Shown: positions 8,155 through 17,169 of the stretch, piece by piece
Layout: every line of letters starts with the position of its first letter
Position numbering within the stretch: the stretch's first letter is position 1
Source of the DNA: Botryllus schlosseri
Taxonomy: Eukaryota; Chordata; Ascidiacea; Stolidobranchia; Styelidae
Assembly: GCA_000444245.1 (NCBI GenBank)
Contig: ATSW01005882.1
Span: 1 to 20,000 of the forward strand
DNA: 20,000 nt
Direction: 5' to 3'
Made by a program: the position numbers and the translations under genes
The notes under the pieces: model-generated
What the model was told of the DNA's origin: nothing
Databases searched by the model: none
The model's input: the letters and a program-made list of their open reading frames with translations, nothing else

Positions 8155-10157
8155 TCATCTCCGAGAAGCGTAGGAGGCCGCCCCTACGCTTCCCTTGCCG
8201 CTTGTTTTGTGGAAGTTTCCGTTCAGGTTGCTGTGGACGCAGTTGCCGTACCACCAGCCTCCTACGAATTGAGAAGCGCAGTTCCTTGACGCGCCATCGT
8301 GATCCGCGTCTTTCGTCGTGAATTGTCGGTTATTGTGATATGCGAGATAATCTGCGGTTGAATTCCCGGAGTATCCGGATACGTGCAGTCTGTAGTTGTC
8401 GGATCCGGGACCGATGCTGAAGTTGCTGGAAAATGATCAGGAATGAATAATCCGAGAATTATCAGCGGAAAACTGGAAAACTCCGCTTGTACGGGTTGGA
8501 ATCACTGGGTCAAATTTGTTTTGCATCCTTTTTGAAGGCAACTCGACAATTTCATGGGGTTGACAGAAAAAATTACCGTTTTCTTTTTTAAATTTTCATA
8601 ATAAATTAAAAAGTTTAATTGGCTCTGCGGCGGCTTGTTACAATTGAACCACATTTTGTGTGCAGCCTTTGTTGGGTGACCTGACAATTTATTCAGTGAA
8701 TGGCTGGAATCGGGAAACAAATTATTTTTGAACAACCCTAAATTGCATAAGCTAAACATGCAATGAACGTCCGTATACGATCGGTAAATCAGTGAATTTA
8801 ATACTAGCATTGGTTTGCATGATTTCATAGATTTGCGGCTCGCAGCAATTTTTGATGTTAAAATGCGCCCCTTATACGTGGGAAATTGAGAGCCCTTGGT
8901 CTAGTGTGTGTGATACGAACGTTTCGCGGACCAAAGGTTGCCAACCACTGATGATTTATGAAGTGCACAGAAATGCTAATATACTAACAATTCATATTCA
9001 CCTGTATTTAGCAACCCAATAAACCCCATCTTTCTTGATCATTTTGATTTTCAACTCTATATTCCCTCTCTTGGTCGTTTGATGCAATGCTTCCAGGCCT
9101 GGAGGAGAGTAGATTGCCAGATTATAACAAACTGACATATGTGTAGGAGCTCTTTGCGTGGGTGCAGTGATCACGACCAATGGATATGGCCCATCTTCGT
9201 AACCTCATAAAACAAGGGAAAATTGTTCAGTGCAATGATTGATATTATGCCATTATATGTAACGATAGATTGCTAGACGACGTTCAGTAACAATATTTTC
9301 GATATTGAATCACGCCAATCAGGCATAAGGATTTAAGTACCGTTACATTAATTTACACTCGTTCTAATTAAGAGTCGTGAATCAAATAATAAAAATATAT
9401 CCGTGCTTCTCGTGAAGTGTGGCTGGGCGCACTACATGAGGTTAACCGGCCACAAAAGTTGTACATAAAAAGTCATACCCAACCAATGATCTCCTTGCAA
9501 ATCGCCAAATCCATTCACGTAATCATCCCAACCTCTGTAAAAATCTACGTCGCCGTTCATTCTTCGCTGGAAGACCTTTTATGAAATTCATGTTAAATCT
9601 GAATTTTCTACTAAAACCGCGCCGCTACCTACGGTCCATTTTCCACCATCGTCAGTTATGTCACAGAACACATCCCTGATCCCGAACCCGGGTAGGAACC
9701 ATCTCGAAACACCATCAATTTTGGCGCTTTCACAACTTTTCGTGGTGAACATTTGAAGAGCTAGAAATTACAGAATTCGTTTCATAAACGCCACTCGACG
9801 AATGGCAGCGATGAAAATCTCACCTTCCTCGATTTTTCTATCCACGCTTTGCTCGATCAGAGTCATGTTAACCACCCCCTGAGACCCTCTAGGCCCGTCT
9901 GGTCCAGCTCTGCCAGGGGGTCCGATGTCACCGGCTCTACCCATCGGTCCCTGTGGCCCGGATTCCCCGGTATTACCCTTCGGTCCAGCCTTACCCACCC
10001 TCATACTTCCTACGGTGACCAAATCTGTGTTTTCATCCCGTTGCTGGCACATGTTGCAGACAATTTCTTTGAAAGGTAACGATTCAGCGTTTGTTGCACA
10101 CGTTGGCGACGTGTTGAAGGCCAATACGAACAGCAAGCAAGGTATCATGATATCCAT
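8155..10157 (-). CDS. ficolin-like lectin: collagen stalk plus fibrinogen-related domain, five exons
   Basis: Exons on the minus strand are 10157-9824, 9760-9633, 9575-9479, 9098-9002 and 8425-8155. All introns are GT-AG with matching phases (1, 0, 1, 2), giving 308 residues. An in-frame TAG directly precedes the ATG. Residues 1-21 look like a signal peptide. C34 and C37 (CNMC) may link chains. Residues 55-94 are 13 unbroken Gly-X-Y triplets for a triple-helical stalk. From C121 follows a fibrinogen-related domain: [44 protein letters not shown], the Ca-site-like DADHDG at 258-263 and C268..[15 protein letters not shown] at 274-288. The family binds acetylated glycans on microbes and can feed complement through MASP proteases; that role is inferred here. 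The domain is about 25-30 residues short: the usual W..W.G..YSL...EMK.R end is missing in this frame. Confidence 0.93.
8165..8192. repeat. perfect hairpin in the last lectin exon
   Basis: GAAGCGTAGG at 8165-8174 and CCTACGCTTC at 8183-8192 are exact inverted 10-mers around an 8-bp loop. The hairpin sits where the fibrinogen-domain reading frame goes wrong. Past it, a shifted minus-strand frame reads [14 protein letters not shown] then TAA at 8137-8135, like the normal end of the domain. Confidence 0.85.
8426..9001 (-). other. intron 4 of the lectin gene, carrying hAT-derived sequence
   Basis: A phase-2 intron of 576 bp from GTGAAT to TTTTCCAG. Much of about 8520-8950 is transposon debris. 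Minus strand from 8950 reads CAGTGGTTGGCAACC, a hAT-type end. Minus strand from 8897 reads CAAGGGCTCTCAATT, akin to the CAGAGGTCTCAAAC family. No paired ends or target duplication were found. A 108-residue open frame here has no lectin character. Confidence 0.6.
9099..9478 (-). other. intron 3 of the lectin gene
   Basis: A phase-1 intron of 380 bp from GTATGA to CTCCTCCAG, between the HWLG and LEALHQ codons. Nothing coding or repetitive was recognised inside. Confidence 0.8.
9576..9823 (-). other. two very short introns of the lectin gene
   Basis: Intron 1 is 9823-9761 (63 bp, GTGAGA to TTTCTAG, phase 1). Intron 2 is 9632-9576 (57 bp, GTAGGT to ATAAAAG, phase 0). The exon between them (9760-9633) opens the fibrinogen domain. 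Such sizes are near the lower limit for animal splicing and fit compact genomes. Confidence 0.85.
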
Positions 10158-10854
10158 CTAATGATACAAACGACACAAAAATGCAAAAGTAGAAGCTAAA
10201 TAATAGATCAGAAACGTGTTCGTGAGATACCAACGTAAATGCTTCCGTTGTAAGGCATGCGATGCGACTTGGCAAAACCTATGCGTCAAAACGTCCCATC
10301 TAATACAAGGGTTGGCACGTTAGTATCTTAGACTCTACTAGCAAAGTTGACTACTTTGATCACCTCGGCTTACCACACTTAAGAAAGCGAGGGATTCTAG
10401 AAAATGTTTTTACCGCAACTAACATACTTCAAAATGCACATTTTATGGTCATTGAATATACCAAAGCTGATGCCTTTCCAGTCAGAAGTTATGCAGCAGT
10501 GCGACCACTCATAGTTGCAATATCTTCTGTGAGAACTATGCATAACCCACATAAAATGGTCATGTAAAATGGTCTCGCATGGGCGTCTTATAGACTAATT
10601 GATAGCAACCCTTTCGCCCATTTTCTAAAGAACTCCGAACTGAGTTTGAACTTTTTACTTTCTCGAAATGTGGTGTCAATGTCGCACATTGGTATTTCTG
10701 ATTAGAAATATCAAATTCTGATAGAATGGGCTGAGCATTAGGCTAGTACCATTTTCTCGTTTTTGTCAGCATTGTTTCGCGGGTCGTATAATTTCCCTGT
10801 ACTGGCATCTCTTGTTTCAAATTTTAGATTGAAATTCAAGACGGATAGGGGCGA
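10158..10854. other. upstream flank of the lectin gene; no gene seen
   Basis: Should contain the lectin promoter and 5' untranslated sequence on the minus strand, but I cannot place a TATA box or a start with confidence. Short echoes such as ATAAAATGGTCATG and ATTTTATGGTCATTG (10440-10575) suggest an old repeat. Confidence 0.35.
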
Positions 10855-10986
10855 AAGTTCTATGAACGAGGTAGATTCGGTCATTCGCGAGGATTGAGTG
10901 TAGATGGACTCAGAACTGTGTAACATACGGCTTCCTAGATTCAGGTTCACGTTCACTTTCACAGGGAATAGATTAATCTCACACCA
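10855..10986 (-). repeat. arm 1 of a long inverted repeat
   Basis: Read on the minus strand this arm matches 14291-14411 at roughly four of five positions by eye. The shared blocks are GAATCTACCTCGTTCATAGAAC-like, GTTACACAG.TCTGA.TCCATC.. and ATTAATCTA.TC. Sequence similarity stops at about 10855 and 14411. The arms are 3.3 kb apart and face each other. Confidence 0.7.
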
Positions 10987-10989
10987 ATA

Positions 10990-11069
10990 ACTGCTCTACT
11001 TGAGTAGATTTTTTCGTCGCTACTTCTTCGTCTACTTGAGTAGCTTTCTTGACTACTTTAACCACCTCT
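10990..11069 (+). repeat. TACTTGAGTA-family right end, copy 1
   Basis: CTACTTGAGTAGATTTTTTC followed by CTACTTGAGTAGCTTTCTTG and then ACTACTTTAACCAC. It closely matches 13612-13692 in the same orientation, and both end at GAC/AACCAC. Interpreted as the right terminus of a non-autonomous transposon. Confidence 0.6.
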
Positions 11070-11072
11070 TGG

Positions 11073-11130
11073 TGTACCAAAATTTTAAAAGGGTGTACCA
11101 CTAAGATGGAATGTACTGGGGTGTACCAGA
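11073..11130 (+). repeat. GGTGTACCA short repeat cluster
   Basis: GGTGTACCA occurs three times in about 55 bp, at about 11076, 11093 and 11120, directly after the TACTTGAGTA-family end. The word also appears at 3520. It may be an adjoining repeat. Confidence 0.4.
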
Positions 11131-12436
11131 CCCGCATAAAAATGGTCCAATGACTAGTTCACAATACATAGGCAAGTTCATGGCTCAGGCTTAAAACATG
11201 TTGACCGGGTGTGCAATATACTACTAAAGAGATTGTGGACTACAGTCTCTATAATAGTACGATATACATATCAGCTTGTAAATTACATTTCTTTTTTGAT
11301 GTCATTAGCAAATGTTTTTACTCATCATGAAAATATTGGTAATGTATCGAGCTTGAGAAACACCAGGTGTGTTAGGTGGTGGACGATAGGTTGGAGCCCT
11401 CATTAGTATTTAGCTTTCCCAATACGTTGCAGCCTTGTTCATCCATATTTCAAAAGGCTAGAGGTGTAAACCTGCAAGGGTACAGTCGCATGCAGCCGTT
11501 AAACAATAATTATGCGGCCCTTTACATATTAATTTAGCGTGTGTTGGCAGCCGTCAATATGCAATCTGAATTAACGAATCATCAGTTCCTATATCTTTGG
11601 GAGATTTTAATTATTGTTGTTGCTGTTTACTAATAGAAAAATAAGAAGAAATGAAAAGCAGTCAATGATGGCGTACGTAATGGACAGAAGACATAATGTC
11701 GTAACATAGCATTTCAGCACCTCGAAAAAATACCAAGACTAAAAAAATGAAATTTCGGAGCGGCGGGAAAATAAAACAGTCACGGCTATTCACAAATGGC
11801 GGCTGCAGGATAACACAGCGATTTAAGTTAAACTTGAAAATCTTATTCACGCTTGAGACGATTCAGGGTGATTTTTCGTTTTTAATATAGTAGTGTACTC
11901 TACGCCACACCGTACATAAGCGAACCGAAGAAGAAAATGATGCACCTCATGAAGAAATACCAAGTCGGAATTGTGTGCGTCTCATGAATGAAGGTTTGTC
12001 TGCTACGTTTTGGCGATTTTTTTGGAAAGTATTTACATAATTATGGCATAATTATAAACAATTTTATTAAAGGGCTTTGTTTAAAACAAACACTGTTTGC
12101 TTTAAATGCAACCCTACCTATAATCCTGATGCGACATCAAAAATTACAACATGCAACAAAGTTATCAATAAAACCGGAAAATGCATCATCAATAATTTTA
12201 TGCCCAAAATTCTCGAAGACACCCCCTCCATCAACTCTATCAGTTAATCTGACCACGTGTGCTAAGAAGGGATGAATATTTGACAGTAATATACGAAACA
12301 ACCAATAGTATCAACGAAATTATTTGCCAGGTAGAAAAAGAGTCCAGGTAACATTTCCTAACATTTATACTCACGATTTTAGTGCATAGGCCTCCGGCAC
12401 AGGTGAAAACTTTTTTACGCAAGGTATCCTATAAAA
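11131..12436. other. no gene or defined element seen
   Basis: Mostly AT-rich spacer. Open frames at 11209-11406 (+), 11662-11850 (-) and 11988-12275 (+) have biased, motif-free translations and no splice context that I trust. Confidence 0.4.
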
Positions 12437-12440
12437 AGAG

Positions 12441-13692
12441 GTGGTCATTAACGAATTACTTCTACTTTTGGAAGTACTCAAGTAGTTTTCCTCTACTTCT
12501 GGTACATACTCAATTAGATCTGATTTTCTCTACTTCTACTTCTACTTCGTAATATTTTGTGATCTACTTACTTACTTTTCTCTATTTTCAGTTTGTCAAG
12601 TACAAGTAGTTTAATCCTCCAATACGAAAGATAGCTTGAGGAATTTCGGGGCTGTTTTCACGGAGTACCAACATTTAGTATTCATAAAAGTCAAGTAAAG
12701 CCCAGAAATTTTGTTGTGCTTCGCGCATAGTAGTGATCGAGTGACAAATATGTTGTCATGAAAGTATCAGTGAATATAATTTAGGTACCGGATTGCTTGG
12801 TTCCTCTAGCCCCGCATTGTCGCCCATATCAGATATTTCATCACAGTAAATATGGCCTACCACAACGTTTGAAACTACCGTTTCGCATTCTAGCAAATCA
12901 TGTTGTAATCTAGCAGCTCCTTACGTGTCTTGCTAATCTGGAAGAACCATCTTTTTTGAACGTTACACCTGTTTTAGCAGATCACCTATGAAGCTTTATG
13001 GACAAACTTAAATATGAAATATATTTTCCGCTTTTTGGAAATGCCATTTGTATTTGACTTTCAATTGCGAGTATCATACTTTGAGTTCTAATTACTTCCA
13101 GTTCTTTTGTCTGCAGAACATATACATGTCGAAGCATAAAAGCAAGTGTAGTAATGCCTCCATTTTCCGAAAATAAAGCTACACTAAATATAACTTTTAC
13201 GATACACAATATTTGTTAATAACGTATACTAATTACGCAAAGTGATGAAACTGTATCCGATACAACTTCTACGTATTACTCGTCGCCTAAACTTGGGGCC
13301 TTATAATATGGGGTCGGGTGCCATGCCATGATATTCTGGTAAACAAAGGGTTAGTATCGCATTTTCATATCAATACTATAATTTGCATCCCATGATGCGT
13401 AACAATGCCTATTCTGTCGAAAATTGATACGTCCTGTGATGCATCAATACGAACCAAGTTCTCTGAACCTGGCGCAGCAGCTCAATTCGCATTTTTACAG
13501 TCCATGCGAACGAATTAAGACTGTTTTCAAAACTCTACTTACTTGAGTAGATTTTAAGTCAGTCAATTCTACATCTACTTCAAGCAGTTTTAGATGGCTT
13601 ATTGAAGAAGTACTTCTACTCGTACTTGAGTATATTTTTTCGTCGCTACTTCTACTTCTACTTGAGTAGCTTTCTTGACTGCTTTGACCACA
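12441..13692. mobile_element. candidate TACTTGAGTA-family element
   Basis: The left end GAGGTGGTCATTAACGAATT leads into TACTTCTACTTTTGGAAGTA and CTCAAGTAGTTTT. The right end, read on the minus strand, starts GTGGTCAAAGCAGTCAAGAA and leads into AGCTACTCAAGTAGAAGTAG. Both ends share GTGGTCA and the ACTCAAGTAG core, giving a span of about 1.25 kb. No target duplication could be matched, and the interior (about 12600-13500) has no recognisable coding sequence. It may be a decayed non-autonomous DNA transposon or two unrelated ends. Confidence 0.45.
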
Positions 13693-13699
13693 TTTGCCT

Positions 13700-14290
13700 A
13701 TAGCTCAAGGAATCAGTGATGTAACAGATTCCCACCAGGGCTATCTGCGGTGCCTGCCAAGTTTCCAGTAGCCAATTTATCGTGAATATATGGCAGCGAC
13801 ATGCGCCATTACGATTCGTATTGGGAAGCCAGAATGTCGATTAACGGACAATATGTATGCACCCTCAGATGTGTAAGTTTGAGCATGAATCGAAGCGTCA
13901 TTTTCTGCCAACATTTGAGTTAATATTTATTTTATATGTCTAAGATTGTGACCTAACATTCTTCTCTGACTTGCTGTAGTTCACAATATAGTAAAAAGTT
14001 CAATAGAAATTGAGTCATGTTAGTTTTGGGTCGTATGTTTCAAAGGTCCCAAGGTCGTGTGCCTTTGGATCCACCCGCCCTGGGCCGATTCAACAAAGTT
14101 TGAGCGTTCATGATTATTTCGTGAAAATGCGGATATTAAAGTAGCCTATATATCTGAGATATTGGTAAAGCTTGTATCCAAGTGTTGAGCCAGCAAAAGA
14201 CCCGATGTTCTCGGGTTCACAAGCATGCATTTGCATATACATTCTTCTAATGGAAATATCAATGGTTCCATAACAAAATGAGCAGTAATC
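13700..14290. other. no gene seen
   Basis: Spacer with no recognised coding, RNA or repeat content. A short GGTCCCAAGGTCGTGTGCCT patch near 14047 looks like part of an unidentified repeat. Confidence 0.35.
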
Positions 14291-14411
14291 GGTGGGATAT
14301 TAATCTACTCTCTGTGAACCTGAATTTAGGTAGCCGTAAGTTACACAGCTCTGACTCCATCAGCACTCAATCCTTGTGAATGACCGATTCTACCTCGTTC
14401 ATAGAACTTTC
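14291..14411 (+). repeat. arm 2 of a long inverted repeat
   Basis: Inverted partner of 10855-10986. It begins GTGGGATATTAATCTACTCT and ends CGTTCATAGAACTTT. It is about 11 bp shorter because a GAACGTGA-like insert in the other arm is absent. Confidence 0.7.
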
Positions 14412-14437
14412 TGCATGTATCGTGATCGGTCGTCAGC

Positions 14438-14578
14438 TTGCCTTTATATAGGCTTCCTTCTTTTTTCTGTCGCCTATCATTTACTTTTACCAAGCGCAGG
14501 AGCACAGCGAATGACGCAGTCGACCCGATGATGAAGCAAAAAAATCGTACCAAAGAACGTGATTTAATGGATTTGCAG
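14438..14578 (+). CDS. weak exon-like stretch before a CAG|GTAAGG donor
   Basis: An open plus-strand frame from ATG 14438 reaches GATTTGCAG followed by GTAAGG at 14579, a near-ideal donor. The translation is basic (TKRRSTANDAVDPMMKQKNR and onward) and matches no family I know. It could be a first exon, but no partner exon was found, a SINE-like unit starts at the donor, and the minus strand is also open here. Probably chance. Confidence 0.12.
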
Positions 14579-14582
14579 GTAA

Positions 14583-14700
14583 GGTGGCGCATATACGCTC
14601 GAGATACCGGGATCGATTCGCAGTAGTAGAATGTTCCTAAGTGTAGGAGGTCTGGGCCCCCTCTCCCCGTGTCGCTCGTCCTAGCGACACCAAAAATAAC
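14583..14700 (+). mobile_element. diverged SINE related to the one at 5989-6258
   Basis: GGTGGCGCATATACGCTCGA resembles a damaged A-box region, CGGGATCGATTCG at 14607-14619 a weak B box, and TTCCTAAGTGTAGGAGGT at 14634-14651 matches the body block CCTAAGTGTTGGAGGT of the intact SINE. An A-rich ACACCAAAAATAAC end follows. The head is shortened and there is no clean target duplication, so this is an older or chimeric copy. Confidence 0.5.
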
Positions 14701-14739
14701 AGAACCAGACCCGATGAAGGATGCATTCAAATTGCAGCT

Positions 14740-15160
14740 ATTCCGCTGTGTTCACTCGTTCATGATATTCTGCTATGTCTCGCATAAGAAACTACTTATT
14801 GTGATGACTCGAGACCACTGAGCTATGGATTCGTATAAAAGTGTATGTAACACGTGTTAGAGGATACTTTGATTATGAGACTCTATACGCAAACTATACT
14901 GCAACGTTCTGAATAAACCATTGTATTGAGAATATATCTGTTACGAAGAACCTCACCAAGAGCAACAGGCTATATCACCAGATAAGTATTGTATAGCCGA
15001 GCTCCAAGGCGTTTGGTTAGCTATACTTTTATACAGATCACCAGAGACATTAAGCTCTAATTCCTGCAAAATAAGCCAATATGCATATATAGCAAATAGC
15101 AAGACTAATTGTCTAAAAGAAAAAAAAAGACAGCCAAATTAAGTTTACCATCGCACTATT
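14740..15160. other. no gene seen
   Basis: AT-rich spacer ending in an A-run (AAAAAAAAAA near 15119-15128). No coding or RNA feature was recognised. Confidence 0.35.
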
Positions 15161-15167
15161 GACATCG

Positions 15168-15208
15168 TGCTATCCGTGATTGACATACTCCATGCTATCC
15201 GTGATTGC
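15168..15208 (+). repeat. short direct repeat TGCTATCCGTGATTG, two copies
   Basis: TGCTATCCGTGATTG occurs exactly at 15168-15182 and 15193-15207, a 25-bp period. It lies beside the tRNA-like SINE head and may be part of its body. Confidence 0.7.
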
Positions 15209-15250
15209 TGAGCGCCTAGCAGGATAGCGGATACCAGTTTTCGAGTCTTT

Positions 15251-15325
15251 GGTATGACCCGGCCGGGGATCGAGCCCACGACCTACCGATCAAGAAGTCG
15301 GACGCGTCACCATTACACTACAAAA
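15251..15325 (-). mobile_element. tRNA-like SINE head
   Basis: Minus strand carries an A box TAGTGTAATGG (15320-15310) and a B box GGCTCGATCCC (15276-15266), spaced as in a tRNA, with CCCGGCCGGGTCATACC after the B box. The acceptor-stem ends do not pair and there is no clear 7-bp anticodon loop, so I call it a SINE head, not a working tRNA. The promoter boxes and body differ from the SINE at 5989, so it is a second family. Confidence 0.6.
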
Positions 15326-15368
15326 GTTATAATTTACAGAATTTATAATTTCACGAAAAGTACTACAT

Positions 15369-15500
15369 TTAAATGTAGAGGCGGTCAGTAACAAAGTATT
15401 TCTACTTTCTCAAAGTACTCAAGTAATTTTGATGTACTTGTAGTACTTAAGTAAATCTGATTTGCCACTACTACTACTTTCACATATTTGAAGCTTTTTA
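15369..15500 (+). repeat. TACTTGAGTA-family left end
   Basis: GAGGCGGTCAGTAACAAAGT then ATTTCTACTTTCTCAAAGTA and CTCAAGTAATTTT match the left end at 12441. Further TACTTGTAGTACTTAAGTAA words follow. No paired right end could be assigned. Confidence 0.55.
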
Positions 15501-15599
15501 TTTAGCTATTTGAAGATCTTCTTGGAGGTACACAGAACTTCAATATACAATTGAATAGTATATTCATATTGAAATGAACTCGAATATTTTCGGCTGACA

Positions 15600-15918
15600 C
15601 TCGTCAGGGGTAATCATCAACAACCAGTAGATAATTGGAAAGAGCATTGTGGTGTTTCATGCATCCACTAGGTGTCTATCTTTGCGTCATTTCCTTTCGT
15701 AATTATTACGTCCGTTCGTCCTTCAGTTAGTTAATCATTCTGGTATAAGGCGTTTCGAGAGTAGCATGTGTTTCCTGATTTACTTGTATTTAAACGTTTC
15801 TATTCTTTGTAGCTTAGTCGACACTTTAAGTTAATAAAAGCCTATAGAAAACCGTGTGTATATCAGGAGGGTTTTTCTCGAAAGGTCACGACAATTTTAT
15901 TGATTAAAACCGGAGATC
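15600..15918 (+). other. possible leader or LTR remnant of the gag fossil
   Basis: Non-coding sequence directly before the gag-like region, with an AATAAA at 15833-15838 that could belong to an LTR. No second LTR copy and no clear primer-binding site were found, so the assignment is tentative. Confidence 0.25.
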
Positions 15919-16770
15919 ATGGCTGGTTCTCAAGAGAAGTACATCCGAGTGCCAATACTTGAAATCCTTCCAAGTGCTCAAGATTCGCTAAAGGTCTTCA
16001 ATCACCGGGAAAAGATGCTCAACAATTTCATCACTGCAGTTGAGGCTTCGACGACGCAGGCTCCTTTTAACTCCGACGAAAATCCTCCCGCCTTGGTTCT
16101 CGATAAATCGGCGATCCTTACAGGGTATGTATCTCCTGACGTCTATGCATTATTCGAACATCTGGACACCTTCACAGCGGCCATTAATGTGCTCAAGTTT
16201 CTGTATCGAATAAAGAAGAAGAATATAATTTATGCTAGGCATCTGCTGGCCATTGCAAAACAAGACCCGGGGTAAATCAATCACCGAGTTCTCCCAGGAA
16301 TTTCTCATGCTTGCACGTGATTGTTCGTTTGACGCTGTAACTAAGCGGTACGAAATTTGTTAATTAATGTTATTCAATCGTCGGCCATTCGTCTGCGCTT
16401 ACTCGAACATGACGATTTGACCCTTGAAAAGGCGATAAAGATAGCCGAGTCTCTGGAACAGGCACAAAAGTTTTCTAGTTCCTACGAGCCGCAGAGTCAG
16501 CCTGTTCTGAATGTTAACAGCGATCAATCCGCTAATGGTTCCAATTTATCGGCGTTCACAAGAGCGATGTGCCTGCCGCGAATACATTAAAGAAGAAGTG
16601 CATATTCTGCGGAGAAATTCACGAAAGAACAAGGAAATCCTGTCCCGCGAAAGATGCTTCATACTTTCATTGTGGCGTGCGAGGACACTATATGCGAAAG
16701 TATGCAGATTGCGTATCAGAGGAGAACCTGCTGCCTCGTTGAACTCGTTACCACGCCTTAGAATCAGGTT
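15919..16770 (+). mobile_element. broken gag-only LTR-retrotransposon fossil (Ty3/Gypsy-like)
   Basis: A fossil Gag region. The first part (15919-16275) is a helical, capsid/matrix-like stretch. A middle part (about 16357-16560) ends in a low-complexity Ser/Gln-rich segment. The last part (about 16590-16745) shows a zinc-knuckle region with a CCHC-type pattern. The order and the knuckle fit Ty3/Gypsy-type Gag of invertebrates. The copy is broken, with about three or more breaks. No protease, reverse transcriptase, integrase, envelope or paired LTRs are seen within the window. It is an old fragment, not a functional element. Confidence 0.65.
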
Positions 16771-17165
16771 GTAGGGTTTGGAAGAGTTAGGTTTAGGAGG
16801 GCGCGGGGATATTTTTCATGTTTATTCAACTCAACGAATACCCATCGCCCTGCTTACTACATTTAAGAGCCTCATGAGTTAATTAAACACATCGCAAATA
16901 AGTACAAATCAACGACACCAGATATTTTTATGTTTATTGTGAAACTACTTAGCTTACGCCGTAAAAGAGTTTCGTTGTTGAAAAATCACTGTAGCATGAT
17001 AAGTATATTATAATTAATCTTATCAGCGCAACATAGTACATTTGAGTAAATTCATTCAATTAGCTTGTGTTTATTATGAAATTACTCGGTTTCCGAATTT
17101 TATCTAAAACTGAAACTGTCAATTACCGGTAAAAGTAGTCTTAAACGGTATAGTCACTTTTTACG
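16771..17165. other. no gene seen
   Basis: AT-rich spacer after the gag fossil. No pol-like sequence, RNA gene or defined repeat was recognised. Confidence 0.4.
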
Positions 17166-17169
17166 TTGA

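Noticed and set aside
8502-8828. 108-residue minus-strand open frame between the last two lectin exons
   Set aside because: It lacks fibrinogen-domain motifs, sits in transposon-derived intron sequence, and exons 4 and 5 join in phase without it.
6353-8905. Inverted cactaga/tctagtg flanks around two CAGAGG-like termini as one element
   Set aside because: The flanks are inverted, not direct, repeats, so they are not a target duplication, and a lectin exon lies between them.
5907-8950. One large hAT element from CCGTGGTTCCCAACC (5907) to GGTTGCCAACCACTG (8950)
   Set aside because: The ends are only of a common general type, the flanking 8-mers atcgagac and atgattta do not match, and the span would overlap the lectin exon at 8155-8425.
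9849-10161. Plus-strand open frames of 76 and 78 residues
   Set aside because: They are shadows of the Gly-X-Y-coding first exon of the minus-strand lectin gene.
14341-14730. 129-residue minus-strand open frame with a hydrophobic stretch
   Set aside because: It runs through the SINE-like unit at 14583-14700 and the inverted-repeat arm, so most of it is translated repeat sequence.
15251-15325. Functional tRNA gene on the minus strand
   Set aside because: A and B boxes are good, but the acceptor stem does not pair and the anticodon arm is irregular; a SINE head fits better.
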